Notes: generated by a model not told the origin, from the sequence alone. Positions 1-7,941 are shown, numbered from the stretch's first letter. The stretch: 19,827 bases of DNA from an uncultured Solirubrobacter sp. (GCA_937871635.1 CALMNS010000130.1:1-19827), one strand, 5' to 3'. Numbers and translations are program-made.

Positions 1-1288
1 GAACCGGGGCGGTGGGCGGGACCGGAGGGGCGGGTGGCACCGGAGGGGCGGGTGGCACCAGAGGGGCGGGTGGCGCTGGAGGGGCGGGCGGTGCCGGGGT
101 GTCGCCGCCCGGCGCGGGGCCTCCAGGTCTCGTCACGCGAATCTCGACGGTCGCGGGGGCGCTGGTGAGCTGGCGCGCATCGGTGGCGGTGTAGCTGAAG
201 CGGTCGGTCCCCACGTAGCCGGGAGCCGGCGTGTACGTCGCGCGTGCGCCGGAGAGCGTGACGGTGCCGTGCTCGGGCGCCGCGGCGATCGCGTAGGACA
301 GCCGATCGCCGGGCCGCGCCCACCGGTAGCAGCTCGGGTCCGTGGCCCGCGGCTCGCAGTCCGCCGCGAGCCGGGCCGGGATGTCGGTGCCGATCGCGGT
401 TGCGGGCAGCTCGACCGGCACGGGAGCGCCCGGGACGGTCTCCGCCACGACGTCGCCGGCCCGCACGCCGGGTACGACGCGTCGCTCGCTGCGTACGTCG
501 GGAGCGTCGTCGGCCTCGAGCACGTGGCGCTCGGGGTTCGCGATCGCGCGCAGGACGTACTCGCCCGGCGCCAATCCGGTCAGGTCGAGGTACTGGAACT
601 CCCGCTGTGACGCGTAGCGGTCGGCCGCGCCGGGTGAGAGCCCCATGCGGACGAACGTGCTCTGCGGCGCGTCGAAGTGACACCACGTCCCACCGGGCGG
701 GTCGGGGGGAAACCACTTCGAGGGCCCGTCGGCATCAAAGGAGTCGTACATGCAGAAGCCGATCTTGTCGGCGACGCGCGCCGCCGCGCCCGGCCCGTGG
801 AGCTCGTAGCGAGCGGCGGAGAAGAAGTGCCAGTGCTGATGCGTGCGCTCGAACACGTACTCGAACCGCGCCCCGCTCGCGCCGCGCGGCGAGACCTGAG
901 TACCGGCCGGCGGCGGGCGCAGGGGATGCGGCGCTGTCGTCGGTTGCCCGCCGGGCCAGATCGCTTGCATCACCCCGCCCGTCCGCGCGTCACGGAACAG
1001 GTCGAGCGTCCCGCCCGCGTTGGTGATCACGGCGTCGAAGCGGTACAGCACGCGACCCGGCACCTCGAACCTGTCCACGTAGACCGGGGCCACCTGCCTG
1101 GAGTAGGGCTCGGAGGGAAGCGCGATCGTCAAATCCGGCAGCGTCGCCGCGGACGCCGCCCGAGGCGCCGTCACGAGCGCGAGGGAGGCGATCAACAACC
1201 CGAGCCGGCCGATGGCCGCCAGTGTCGGAAGGGCCCGTCTCGTGGGTCCAGTCCCTCGCTGACCGTGAATACACCGGGCGTCAGCCAC
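1..1288 (-). CDS. Secreted lysyl-oxidase-like copper/quinone amine oxidase with Ig-like domain (partial, C-terminus cut by window edge)
   Basis: Read on the minus strand, the frame is open for 429 codons and leaves the window at base 1. It begins with an Arg-rich stretch and a hydrophobic segment (about residues 22-47, GRLGLLIASLALVTA then an AAS-A cleavage site), so it is probably exported. Residues about 50-270 look like the lysyl oxidase catalytic domain. The copper-site motif is HQHWHF (H150, H152, H154). KIGFCMYDS places K175 where the family has its quinone-precursor lysine. GLSPGAADRY places Y225 where the partner tyrosine lies, and GEYVLRAIANPERHVLEAD matches the family's end. Residues about 325-385 resemble a bacterial Ig/cadherin-like repeat (GTVTL..ATYTPAPGYVGTDRFSYTATD), followed by a Pro/Ala/Val tail. 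The start is taken as GTG at 1286-1288, just after an in-frame stop; no clear ribosome site is visible. Family members oxidise lysine side chains to aldehydes. The substrate here is unknown. Confidence 0.8.
   Translation of the reverse strand, partial: MADARCIHGQRGTGPTRRALPTLAAIGRLGLLIASLALVTAPRAASAATLPDLTIALPSEPYSRQVAPVYVDRFEVPGRVLYRFDAVITNAGGTLDLFRDARTGGVMQAIWPGGQPTTAPHPLRPPPAGTQVSPRGASGARFEYVFERTHQHWHFFSAARYELHGPGAAARVADKIGFCMYDSFDADGPSKWFPPDPPGGTWCHFDAPQSTFVRMGLSPGAADRYASQREFQYLDLTGLAPGEYVLRAIANPERHVLEADDAPDVRSERRVVPGVRAGDVVAETVPGAPVPVELPATAIGTDIPARLAADCEPRATDPSCYRWARPGDRLSYAIAAAPEHGTVTLSGARATYTPAPGYVGTDRFSYTATDARQLTSAPATVEIRVTRPGGPAPGGDTPAPPAPPAPPAPLVPPAPPVPPAPPVPPTAPV
21..92. repeat. 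Four tandem 18-bp units encoding a Pro/Ala/Val hexapeptide tail
   Basis: The unit ACCGGAGGGGCGGGTGGC occurs twice exactly (21-38, 39-56). Copies with a few substitutions follow at 57-74 and 75-92. On the minus strand each unit encodes a Pro-rich hexapeptide of the PPAPPV type in the tail of the lysyl-oxidase-like protein. Such in-frame repeats often form an extended wall-spanning stalk and can vary in copy number. The array may continue beyond the left edge. Confidence 0.85.
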
Positions 1289-1833
1289 TTGTGCGCGATC
1301 TTACACTCTGGGCGCCATCCCCGAGGTCTACGTTGTCGACGCTGACGTCGGCTCGCCTGCGGTCCCCTCACCATGACGAACGAGGTTCTGATCAGCCTGA
1401 CTTCAAGTCGGGGTGACAGGCCGAGACTCGCGGGATGACGCAGCAGGGAATCGCGGACAGCGGAGCCCCAGCGACCACGATCGCCGAACTGGCGTCCTCG
1501 TGTTGCGTTCGTCCCGCAGATCGATCCCCTGCGGACACCGGGCGGGCCGATACGGACGTCTGAGTGCGCCTGTCGCAGGTGCCGCCTTCGGGCCCGCGTC
1601 TGCGGCTGGCGAGCCTTGGGAGGGCGCGATGCGGCGCGTACCGACAGTCGCGCGACGCCGGCGCCCGTTCCGGTGGGAGGATCGGCTTTCGGCACCGTCG
1701 CGACGATGCCGAAAGCCGTCCGACTACTCGCGGGCGAGGAGCCCGCGCCGGTGCGGCTTCTCGCTGATTCGCGCCCGTGGCGCTCGGCGTGGCGACGGGT
1801 CAGATCGCCACGCGGGCGCCTACGGCGTGGAGG
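1289..1833. other. Gene-free stretch between the lysyl-oxidase-like and ricin-fold genes
   Basis: I found no frame here with recognisable protein motifs. The open frames that cross it are Arg/Ser-rich and run on antisense to the flanking genes. It must hold the promoter of the lysyl-oxidase-like gene. A TAAGAT hexamer on the minus strand lies about a dozen bases before the GTG start, which would fit a leaderless message, but no good -35 is evident. The other clear element is the inverted repeat at 1683-1718. Confidence 0.5.
1683..1718. terminator. Strong 12-bp inverted repeat, possible terminator of the ricin-fold gene
   Basis: CGGCTTTCGGCA at 1683-1694 is perfectly complementary to TGCCGAAAGCCG at 1707-1718. 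The 12-base loop itself contains the palindrome CGTCGCGACG, so the hairpin can extend almost to its tip with one mismatch. It lies about 115 bases after the stop of the minus-strand ricin-fold gene. No T-tract follows on either strand, so a regulatory or structural role is an alternative. Confidence 0.45.
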
Positions 1834-2421
1834 CTAGGCCACGCGCGTCAGCACGAACCGTTGGTTCGGCTGGCCGTTCGAGCCGAACTGGATCAGTGGC
1901 GCGCCCGCGAACTCCGACGCTCCTGCGACGTCGAGTACCTGCCCAGTTCCGCGGACGGTGATCATGTGGACGACCGACCCGTTGACGGAGTCGAAGTAGA
2001 GCTGCTGACTGCGCACCCCCGGGGTGCACGTCCCGGTTCGCACCCGTCCGTCGGAGTTGGCGTCGAGGCAGAGGTTCGAGTTGTACGACGGCCGGACTCG
2101 GAAGTAGGGACGCCCCGAGCTCGTCGTGCCCGCCTGACGGATCACGAACCGCTGCTCCTCGCCCGTCCCGGAGGTCGCGCGCACGTTCTGGATGATCGAC
2201 GTGCCGGGCGAGCTGGACCGGCCGAGGACCTCGAGCAGCATGGGCGGCGCCGTGGTGTGGGCCGGCCGCAACTCGTACGTCGCGCCCGAAACGAGGTTGG
2301 GCGCGGCGCTCGCGGTACCCGGAAGCGCTGTGGCTCCCACGGCGGCGGAGGCGGCGACGCCGGCGACCATCGCTCGACGGTGGGCGTTGAGGGCGCGGTT
2401 GAAGAAGGACAAGGACGGCAT
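1834..2421 (-). CDS. Secreted ricin-type beta-trefoil (RICIN) domain protein
   Basis: The protein is 195 aa. The start is ATG at 2421, because AAGGAG sits 6 bases upstream and the protein then opens with a good Sec signal: FFNRALNAHRR, a small-residue hydrophobic stretch and a GTASA-A cleavage site near residue 39. The mature part of about 155 aa is the size of one beta-trefoil. It shows three QxW-like positions in degenerate form (QRF at about 90, QLY at about 140, QRF at about 187), with SNLCLDANSDG and GQVLDVAG resembling the ricin subdomain motifs. A cysteine pair at about 118 and 132 could form a disulfide. RICIN domains usually bind carbohydrate. No catalytic domain is attached, so it may act as a secreted lectin or surface binder. 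The frame stays open further upstream to 2541, but that extension has no ribosome site. Confidence 0.85.
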   Translation of the reverse strand: MPSLSFFNRALNAHRRAMVAGVAASAAVGATALPGTASAAPNLVSGATYELRPAHTTAPPMLLEVLGRSSSPGTSIIQNVRATSGTGEEQRFVIRQAGTTSSGRPYFRVRPSYNSNLCLDANSDGRVRTGTCTPGVRSQQLYFDSVNGSVVHMITVRGTGQVLDVAGASEFAGAPLIQFGSNGQPNQRFVLTRVA

Positions 2422-2650
2422 GCGGAACTCCTTCGCAGAGGTGTGGACGGATGCGCCGGGCCGCGAATGGCCGGCGACGTCACCCTCCCGAACGTCGAAG
2501 TCGACCACCACCCGGGAAGTCACGGCGCGTGCCCTCAACACCCCCCTCGAACTGCCGCCTCAGGGGGCTCGCGAACATCACTCCCACCCCGTCCGTCGCA
2601 GGCTTCGTTCGGGCGTGCCGCGTCGCGCGCAACCGAGAGAAGATCGAGCC

Positions 2651-3101
2651 ATGATCCTCCCGAAGGTCCGAGACCCTCGTTTCGTAACGCTCCGCCGCGG
2701 TGGACGCTCACCGACGCCGATCATCGGCTGCTGGCCCTGTGGGCGGCATCCTGCGCGGAACACGTCCTTGACCTGTTCGAGTCGGCTCAGCCGGAGGACC
2801 CACGACCGCGTCAGGCGATCGAGCACGCTCGCGCTTGGGTGCGCGGCGAGGTGAAGATGATGCAGGCGCGCACGGCGGCCGGCCGTGCACAGGCCGCGGC
2901 CAGAGACCTGCAGGGGGCACCACGGCATGCCGCGTACCAAGCCGGAGTCGTCGCGCACGTCGCCGTGCACGAGCTCGGTGCGGCTTCCGCGAGCTTGTCA
3001 TCGACGACCAGCGGTTGCGAAACGACATCTGCTGGTCAGTGTTCGACTGCTGGTCGCACGCGCCGCTCGGCTACCGTGTCACGGACTCCTGTCGGCGATG
3101 A
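2651..3101 (+). pseudogene. Broken 'Imm-5-like' putative immunity protein gene
   Basis: Three pieces in different frames read together as one member of the Imm-5-like putative immunity family. From ATG 2651 comes MILPKVRDPRFVTLRRGG. After a one-base loss near 2701-2704 the next frame gives LTDADHRLLALWAASCAEH, then DLFESAQPEDPRPRQAIEHARAW and, near 2968, AHVAVHELGAA. Near 2980-2987 the frame changes again to RELVIDDQRLRNDICWSVF, running to the TGA at 3099-3101. As I remember the family, intact members have about 30 residues between the HELGAA and RELV parts, so the second lesion is a deletion with frame loss. Members are annotated as putative immunity proteins of unknown partner, and no toxin gene is next to this one. 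The family match is from memory; the broken reading is directly visible. Confidence 0.75.
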
Positions 3102-3146
3102 ACACATCCATCTGACCGCCGACGTCAAGTTGCCGCCGCTGACCCG

Positions 3147-3770
3147 ATGAGCGAGCACGACCGAAGTGCTTGGGAACAGCGCTGGTCGCGAGCCCTTCGC
3201 GAGCACGGGGATCGCGTCGCGCAGCGGCCCCCGAACGCCCATCTGACCGCCGAGATCGGTGACCTGCGTCCGGGACGCGCTCTCGACGCGGGCTGCGGCC
3301 ACGGGGCCGAGACGCTCTGGCTCGCTGCGGGCGGATGGCAGGTCACTGCCGTCGACTTCGCCGCAACCGCTCTGGCGTTCGCCCGATCGACGGCGGAGGC
3401 CATAGGTCCGGACGTCGCCGAGCGCATCGACTGGCTCGAGGCCGACCTTGCGACCTGGACGCCACCGCCGGACCAGTACGACCTGGTGATCTGCCTGAAT
3501 GTCCACGTGGCGGGATCGGTCGAGGAGACGGTGCAGCGGATGGCGACAGGGGTCGCTCCCGGCGGGACGCTGTTCCTGGTCGGCCATCGCCCGATCGACC
3601 CGGCGACCGGAGCCGCGACCGCGGCGGCCGGGCAGGTGCAGGTCTCTGTCGAGGCCGCGCTCGCGGCCCTCGATCCGGGCCAGTGGCAGCCGCTCATCGC
3701 CGATGAGCGTCCACGGCCGATGGCCGGTACCAGTGTGGATGCCGTGATTCAAGCGCGACGCCGCTCTTGA
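3147..3770 (+). CDS. Class I SAM-dependent methyltransferase
   Basis: The product is 207 aa and probably cytosolic. Motif I, ALDAGCGHGAETLWLA (about 45-60), binds the methionine part of SAM. VTAVDFA ends strand 2 with the ribose-binding acid D70. LEADLATW (about 97-104) is motif II-like, YDLVICLNVH (111-120) is strand 4, and APGGTLFLVGHRP (137-149) is the typical post-motif loop and strand 5. The length and plan match small TehB/UbiE-like methyltransferases. Nothing in the sequence fixes the acceptor. It starts at the first ATG after the broken Imm-5-like gene and no strong ribosome site is visible. It stands alone, with more than 300 bases before the next operon. Confidence 0.88.
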   Translation: MSEHDRSAWEQRWSRALREHGDRVAQRPPNAHLTAEIGDLRPGRALDAGCGHGAETLWLAAGGWQVTAVDFAATALAFARSTAEAIGPDVAERIDWLEADLATWTPPPDQYDLVICLNVHVAGSVEETVQRMATGVAPGGTLFLVGHRPIDPATGAATAAAGQVQVSVEAALAALDPGQWQPLIADERPRPMAGTSVDAVIQARRRS

Positions 3771-4077
3771 CGACCCAGCACCGGGGAGCGAGTCGCCGTG
3801 CCCGCCCGGTTGTCCTCCACGCGAGGCAGCGGACGGCTGGCCGGGCGCCTGCCTGCGGCCGCTCGATCGTCGAGGCGAACGCGACGCCCATGACGCCGGG
3901 ATTACGAGACTGTCGATAACTTGACGTAGACGTCGGATACGGCTACTGTCACGACCAGGACGCTCACGCTGCGGTCCATTGGAAGCGGAACCCCGGTCGG
4001 GTCCTTCTCCGTCGGACCGTGACGTGAGCGGGAGTGGCGGTTCGGGTCATCGCAGGTTCTCGGGGGAGGCACGGCAC
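3771..4077. other. Intergenic region upstream of the transport/catabolic operon
   Basis: No gene is evident here. It contains the promoter-like element at 3921-3949 and the ribosome site GGGGGAGG at about 4062-4069 before livK. The livK frame is open upstream to 3979, but that stretch lacks signal-peptide features and is better read as leader. Confidence 0.6.
3921..3949 (+). promoter_or_regulatory. Candidate sigma-70-type promoter of the liv/aryl-CoA operon, with a dyad over the -35
   Basis: TTGACG at 3921-3926 is a near-consensus -35. Exactly 17 bases later TACTGT (3944-3949) is a weak -10. Transcription would begin near 3956, leaving a leader of about 120 bases. GACGT-AG-ACGTC (3923-3934) is a short dyad overlapping the -35 and could be an operator, for example for the operon's own TetR protein. 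This is inference from pattern and position. Confidence 0.45.
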
Positions 4078-5325
4078 ATGGTTCGCAAGGGGTTCCAGCA
4101 GCCCGGTGGCGGCAGTCGTCAGCGACACCGGTTGCATGCCGCACGTCTGCTGCTGCCGCTCGTCGCCGTGGCGTTGGCGGCGTGCGGCGAGACCGCCGCC
4201 GATTCGGGGGCCGGCGGCGAATCGGGGTCAGGCGGGCCGGTGAAGGTCGGTGTGATGTTGCCGCAGACGGGCCCGCAGGCGCTGCTCGGCGAAGAGCTCA
4301 GGGCGGGGTTCGAGCTCTACGCCGCGCAGAACCCGAAGGCCGGTGGCCGGGAGGTCGAGCTGATCTTCGAGGACGACGCGTCCAATCCGCAAACGGGACT
4401 CATCAAGGCCCGCAAGCTCGTGCAGCAGGATCAGGTCGCGGCGGTCGGCGGCGTCGTCAATAGCGCGGTGCTCGCCGCGGTCGGCAAGGTCATCACCGAG
4501 CAGGACGTGCCCCTTGTCGTCACGAACGCCGGATCGAACGACTTCACCATGGGCGAGGACGTCAGTCCGTACGCCTTCCGCGTGGCGACCACGAACTCGC
4601 AGGTCAACCGGCCACTGGGCTGGTACGCGCACGAGAAGCTCGGCGTCAAGCGCGCCGCAATCGTCACCTACGACTTCATCGCGGGCGAGGAGGAGGCGGA
4701 CGCCTTCCGGGACACCTTCACCGCCGAGGGCGGCAAGGTCACCAAGGAGACGAAGGTCGCGCTGGGAACGAGCGACTTCGGGCCGGTCCTCTCCGGAATC
4801 CCGCGGGATGTCGACGCGGTGTACGTCTTCTTGGCCGGATCGGACGCTGTCAACTTCTGGAAGCAGGCACGCGAGTTCGGCCTGACCGACGACGTCAAGG
4901 TCATCGGGCCCGGGTTCACGCTCGACGACATCGTCGCCGGCGCGGTCGGCGAGGCCGGGAAGGGCTTCGTCGGCTCGATCCAGTACGTCAATTCGGTCGA
5001 TCTTCCGCGCAACAAGGAGTTCGTCGCCGCCTTCCAGGAGCGCTTCGACCATAAGCCGAGCGTGTACGCCGAGGACGCCTACACCGGCGCCGAGGCGATC
5101 TGGCGAGCGCTCGATGCGGTCGAGGGCGACACCAGCGACAAGCAGGCGTTCGCCAAGGCGCTCTCCGAGGTGACGTTCGAGTCCCCGCGCGGCCCGTTCA
5201 AGTTCGGCGAGAACGGCCAGGCCGAGTTCACGGTCTACTTGTACAGGGCGGTGATGAGGAACGGGAAGCTCGCGTTCACCGTGGAAGACACGGTGCCGGA
5301 CGTCGGCCCCCTCTGGAATCCCTGA
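4078..5325 (+). CDS. ABC transporter substrate-binding lipoprotein (LivK/HAAT family)
   Basis: The product is 415 aa. The start is ATG 4078, because GGGGGAGG lies 8 bases upstream and a lipoprotein signal follows directly: basic RQRHRLHAARLL, hydrophobic LPLVAVA, lipobox LAAC with the lipidated cysteine at 36. A Gly/Ser linker leads to the type I periplasmic-binding fold from about residue 54 (VKVGVMLPQTGPQALLG), continuing through FEDDASNP and AVGGVVNSAVLAAVG to the end (FKFGENGQAEF.VYLYR). This is the Peripla_BP_6 family, which binds branched-chain amino acids, amides, urea or aromatic acids. It is the first gene of a tight operon, 14 bases before livH. The catabolic genes downstream suggest that the ligand is an aromatic or related carboxylate; that is inference. 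Confidence 0.93.
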   Translation: MVRKGFQQPGGGSRQRHRLHAARLLLPLVAVALAACGETAADSGAGGESGSGGPVKVGVMLPQTGPQALLGEELRAGFELYAAQNPKAGGREVELIFEDDASNPQTGLIKARKLVQQDQVAAVGGVVNSAVLAAVGKVITEQDVPLVVTNAGSNDFTMGEDVSPYAFRVATTNSQVNRPLGWYAHEKLGVKRAAIVTYDFIAGEEEADAFRDTFTAEGGKVTKETKVALGTSDFGPVLSGIPRDVDAVYVFLAGSDAVNFWKQAREFGLTDDVKVIGPGFTLDDIVAGAVGEAGKGFVGSIQYVNSVDLPRNKEFVAAFQERFDHKPSVYAEDAYTGAEAIWRALDAVEGDTSDKQAFAKALSEVTFESPRGPFKFGENGQAEFTVYLYRAVMRNGKLAFTVEDTVPDVGPLWNP

Positions 5326-5339
5326 GTCGAGGAATCGAG

Positions 5340-6188
5340 GTGGTCAACCTCCTCAACGCACTCGCTTTCGCGGCGCTGCTCTTCCTGGTGTCGAGCGGAC
5401 TGACGCTGATCTTCGGGCTGATGCGCGTGATCAATCTCAGCCACGGGGCGCTGTACCTCCTGGCGGCGTACGTCGGGTACTCGACGGTGGAGGCGACCGG
5501 GAGCTTCTGGTTGGCCCTCCTGGTCGCTCCGGTGGCCGTCGGGCTGCTCGGCTTCGCCATCGCGAGGACGCTGCACCGTGGCCTCTACGGCACCGAGCTC
5601 AACCAGGTGCTCCTGACACTAGGGGTAGCCCTGGTGCTGGGTGACCTGGTGGTGTGGTCCTGGGGCCCCGCGCCGCGCAGCGTGGACGTCCCCGGTCTGC
5701 TCGACGGCCACGTGGCCCTGCCCGGCGAGAAGATCTTTCCCGTCTACCGGCTCGCGATCATCGGGATCGGAATCGCGGCGGCGATCGCCTGGGCGATCAT
5801 CTGGGAACGCACCCGGCTCGGAGCGGTCGTGCGCGCCGGCGTGGACGACGCCGAGATGCTCGGTGCGCTGGGCACGAACGTCAGCCGGGTCTTCACCGGA
5901 GTCTTCGTGGCCGGGTCGGCGCTGGCGGGCTTCGCCGGCGTCCTCGGCTCTCCCATCCTGGGCGTGAGCGGGGGTCTCGCCTTCGACGTCCTCCTCTACT
6001 CGATCGTCATCGTCGTCCTCGGGGGGCTCGGCAGCCTGCGCGGCGCGCTGATGGGCAGCATCGTCGTGGCGCTCGCGGCGACGTACAGCCAGGTGTACGT
6101 CCCGACGTTCTTCTGGTTCGCGGTCTTCGGCCCGGCGCTGCTCGTGCTGACGCTACGGCCGCTGGGTCTGTTCGGGGTGGCGCGGTGA
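5340..6188 (+). CDS. livH: Branched-chain-amino-acid-type ABC transporter permease (LivH)
   Basis: The product is a 282-aa polytopic membrane protein. The GTG start at 5340 has GAGG 7 bases upstream. The N-terminus LTLIFGLMRVINLSHGALYLLAAYVGY is the hallmark of LivH permeases, and GTELNQVLLTLGVALVL and the C-terminal VIVVLGGLGSLRGALMGSI loop also fit. It pairs with LivM to form the membrane channel of the importer. Its stop overlaps the livM start by 4 bases (GTGA), which implies coupled translation. The symbol reflects the family, not the substrate. Confidence 0.93.
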   Translation: MVNLLNALAFAALLFLVSSGLTLIFGLMRVINLSHGALYLLAAYVGYSTVEATGSFWLALLVAPVAVGLLGFAIARTLHRGLYGTELNQVLLTLGVALVLGDLVVWSWGPAPRSVDVPGLLDGHVALPGEKIFPVYRLAIIGIGIAAAIAWAIIWERTRLGAVVRAGVDDAEMLGALGTNVSRVFTGVFVAGSALAGFAGVLGSPILGVSGGLAFDVLLYSIVIVVLGGLGSLRGALMGSIVVALAATYSQVYVPTFFWFAVFGPALLVLTLRPLGLFGVAR

Positions 6189-7192
6189 AGGCGGCGACGG
6201 AGCCACGCACCGCCGAGCCCGTGGTCGCCGCTTCCCGGCTTCCGTTTGCACGGCTCGCCGCGCCGCTGGCGGTCCTGGCCGCCTGCGTCCTGCTCGTGTG
6301 CGCACCCTGGCTGCTCAGCGTCTTCTGGCTCGGCCTAGTGACCCAGGCGCTGATCTTCTCCCTGTTCGCGGCGTCGCTCGATCTGCTGCTCGGCTACACC
6401 GGGCTCCCGTCGCTCGGGCACGCGGCATTCTTCGGGCTGGCGGGCTATGGCCTCGGCGTAGGGACGGTGAAGCTCGATCTGGATCCGCTCGTGGCGGCTG
6501 GGCTCGGTATTGGCATCGCGGTCGTGGTAGCCGCGCTGTTCGGGCTCATCGCGGTGCGCAGCCGCGGGATCTACTTCCTGGTACTCACGCTGGCGCTGGG
6601 GCAGGTGCTCTGGGGGATGGCTGTGAAGTGGACCGCGGTCACCGGGGGCTACAACGGCCTACCGGGTGTCGGGCGCGTCGGGGGTCTCGACGGCATCGTC
6701 GGCTTCTACCTGTTCGTCGTCGGCGTGGTCCTCGTCTCCTTGGCCCTCCTGTACCTCGTGATCCGGTCGCCGCTCGGGCTCACCTTCCAGGGCATCCGGG
6801 AGTCCGAGACGCGGATGCGGCAGCTCGGCTACCGGACCGCCGCCTACCAGTGGCTTGCGTTCGTGCTCGCCGCCTTCTTCGCCGGGGTCGCCGGGGTGTT
6901 GAGCGCGAGCTACAACCAGTTCGTCAGCCCCGACGCCCTGTACTGGACGATGTCGGCTCTTGTGCTGCTGATGGTGATCCTCGGCTCAGTCGGCACGTTC
7001 TGGGGCCCGGTCGTCGCAGGCGGTGCGCTGATCATCGCCGAGCACATGATCAGCGACGCCACGGACCGGTGGCCGCTCGTCCTCGGCGTCCTCTACATCG
7101 TCATCGTGCTGGTCGCGCCGGCCGGCCTGCTCCGAGCGCTGCGGCGAGCTCTTGGCCGCCGGGGCTCGCCCACGCAAGGCGGTGCACGGTGA
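6185..7192 (+). CDS. livM: Branched-chain-amino-acid-type ABC transporter permease (LivM)
   Basis: The product is 335 aa with about 9-10 hydrophobic segments. The GTG start at 6185 overlaps the livH stop by 4 bases. The segment LLGYTGLPSLGHAAFFGLAG is the conserved LivM signature. VRSRGIYFLVLTLALGQVLWG, GGYNGLPGV, GIRESETRMRQLGY (the loop that docks to the ATPases) and the C-terminal ILGSVGTFWGPVVGG-like stretch also match. It is the second permease subunit of the importer. The stop overlaps the livG start by 4 bases. Confidence 0.93.
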   Translation: MKAATEPRTAEPVVAASRLPFARLAAPLAVLAACVLLVCAPWLLSVFWLGLVTQALIFSLFAASLDLLLGYTGLPSLGHAAFFGLAGYGLGVGTVKLDLDPLVAAGLGIGIAVVVAALFGLIAVRSRGIYFLVLTLALGQVLWGMAVKWTAVTGGYNGLPGVGRVGGLDGIVGFYLFVVGVVLVSLALLYLVIRSPLGLTFQGIRESETRMRQLGYRTAAYQWLAFVLAAFFAGVAGVLSASYNQFVSPDALYWTMSALVLLMVILGSVGTFWGPVVAGGALIIAEHMISDATDRWPLVLGVLYIVIVLVAPAGLLRALRRALGRRGSPTQGGAR

Positions 7193-7941
7193 AGGCCCTC
7201 GAGATCGAGGAGGTCAGCTGCCGGTTCGGGGGCGTCGTCGTGCTGGACCACGTGTCTCTCCAGATCGAGGAGGGGGCGCGCCACGTCGTCTTCGGGCCCA
7301 ACGGAGCCGGCAAGACCACGCTGTTCCGAGCGATCGTCGGCGAGGTGCCGCTGGCCGGCGGGCGGGTCCGCCTCTTCGGCGACGACGTGACCGGTGAACC
7401 CGTGTGGCGGCGGACGAAGATGGGGCTCGGCCGCACCTTCCAAGCGACCAACCTCTTCCCAGCGCTGAGCCTGGCAGACAACCTGCGGCTCGCCTGCCAG
7501 GCGCCCGAACGCGGCCGCTGGCGGTTCTGGGGTCCGCGCCGGCGGACGGACCCGGTCGAGCGGCAGGTGACGGAGATCCTCGAAGCCGAGGGACTGCGCG
7601 ACCGGTCGGAGGAGCCCGTCGACCGGCTCTCCTACGGAGAGCAGCGTCTGCTCGAGATCGCCGTCGCCATGGCAGCCAAGCCCCGTGTGCTTCTCCTGGA
7701 CGAGCCGGGGGCCGGCCTGCCCCGAGCCCAGGCCCGACAGGTGGTCCGGCGGCTGGCCGAGCTCCCGGACTCCATCGCGGTGCTGCTCATCGAGCACGAC
7801 CTCAAGCTGGCCTTCGAGCTCTCGCGGACGGCGACCGTGCTGCACCACGGTGAGCTCGTAACCCACGGCGAGCTCGAGGCGGTTCGCGCGGATCCGCGCG
7901 TCCGCGAGCTCTATCTCGGGAGGCAGGATGTCCCGGTCTGA
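7189..7941 (+). CDS. livG: ABC transporter ATP-binding protein (LivG)
   Basis: The product is a 250-aa cytosolic ATPase of the importer. The GTG start overlaps the livM stop. Motifs in order are Walker A GPNGAGKT (36-43), Q-loop TFQ (Q85), ABC signature LSYGEQ (147-152), Walker B VLLLDEPGAGL (167-177) and the switch histidine in LIEHD (H203). All catalytic residues are present. LSYGEQ instead of LSGGQ is usual in LivG. The end overlaps livF by 14 bases. Confidence 0.93.
   Translation: MKALEIEEVSCRFGGVVVLDHVSLQIEEGARHVVFGPNGAGKTTLFRAIVGEVPLAGGRVRLFGDDVTGEPVWRRTKMGLGRTFQATNLFPALSLADNLRLACQAPERGRWRFWGPRRRTDPVERQVTEILEAEGLRDRSEEPVDRLSYGEQRLLEIAVAMAAKPRVLLLDEPGAGLPRAQARQVVRRLAELPDSIAVLLIEHDLKLAFELSRTATVLHHGELVTHGELEAVRADPRVRELYLGRQDVPV

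Noticed and set aside
1777..3150. A 457-codon plus-strand open frame
   Set aside because: It is antisense to the ricin-fold gene in its first half. Only its later part (about 2701-2985) is real coding sequence, and that belongs to the broken Imm-5-like gene.
3109..3253. A 14-base direct repeat (CATCTGACCGCCGA at 3109-3122 and 3240-3253)
   Set aside because: One such match is expected by chance in 20 kb of GC-rich DNA, and no mobile element or attachment-site context is present.
3979..4077. An upstream start for the substrate-binding protein
   Set aside because: The extra 33 residues would precede the lipoprotein signal and have no ribosome site. ATG 4078 has a strong one.
4228..5052. A long minus-strand open frame of 274 codons
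   Set aside because: It is the antisense shadow of the substrate-binding lipoprotein gene and has no motif of its own.
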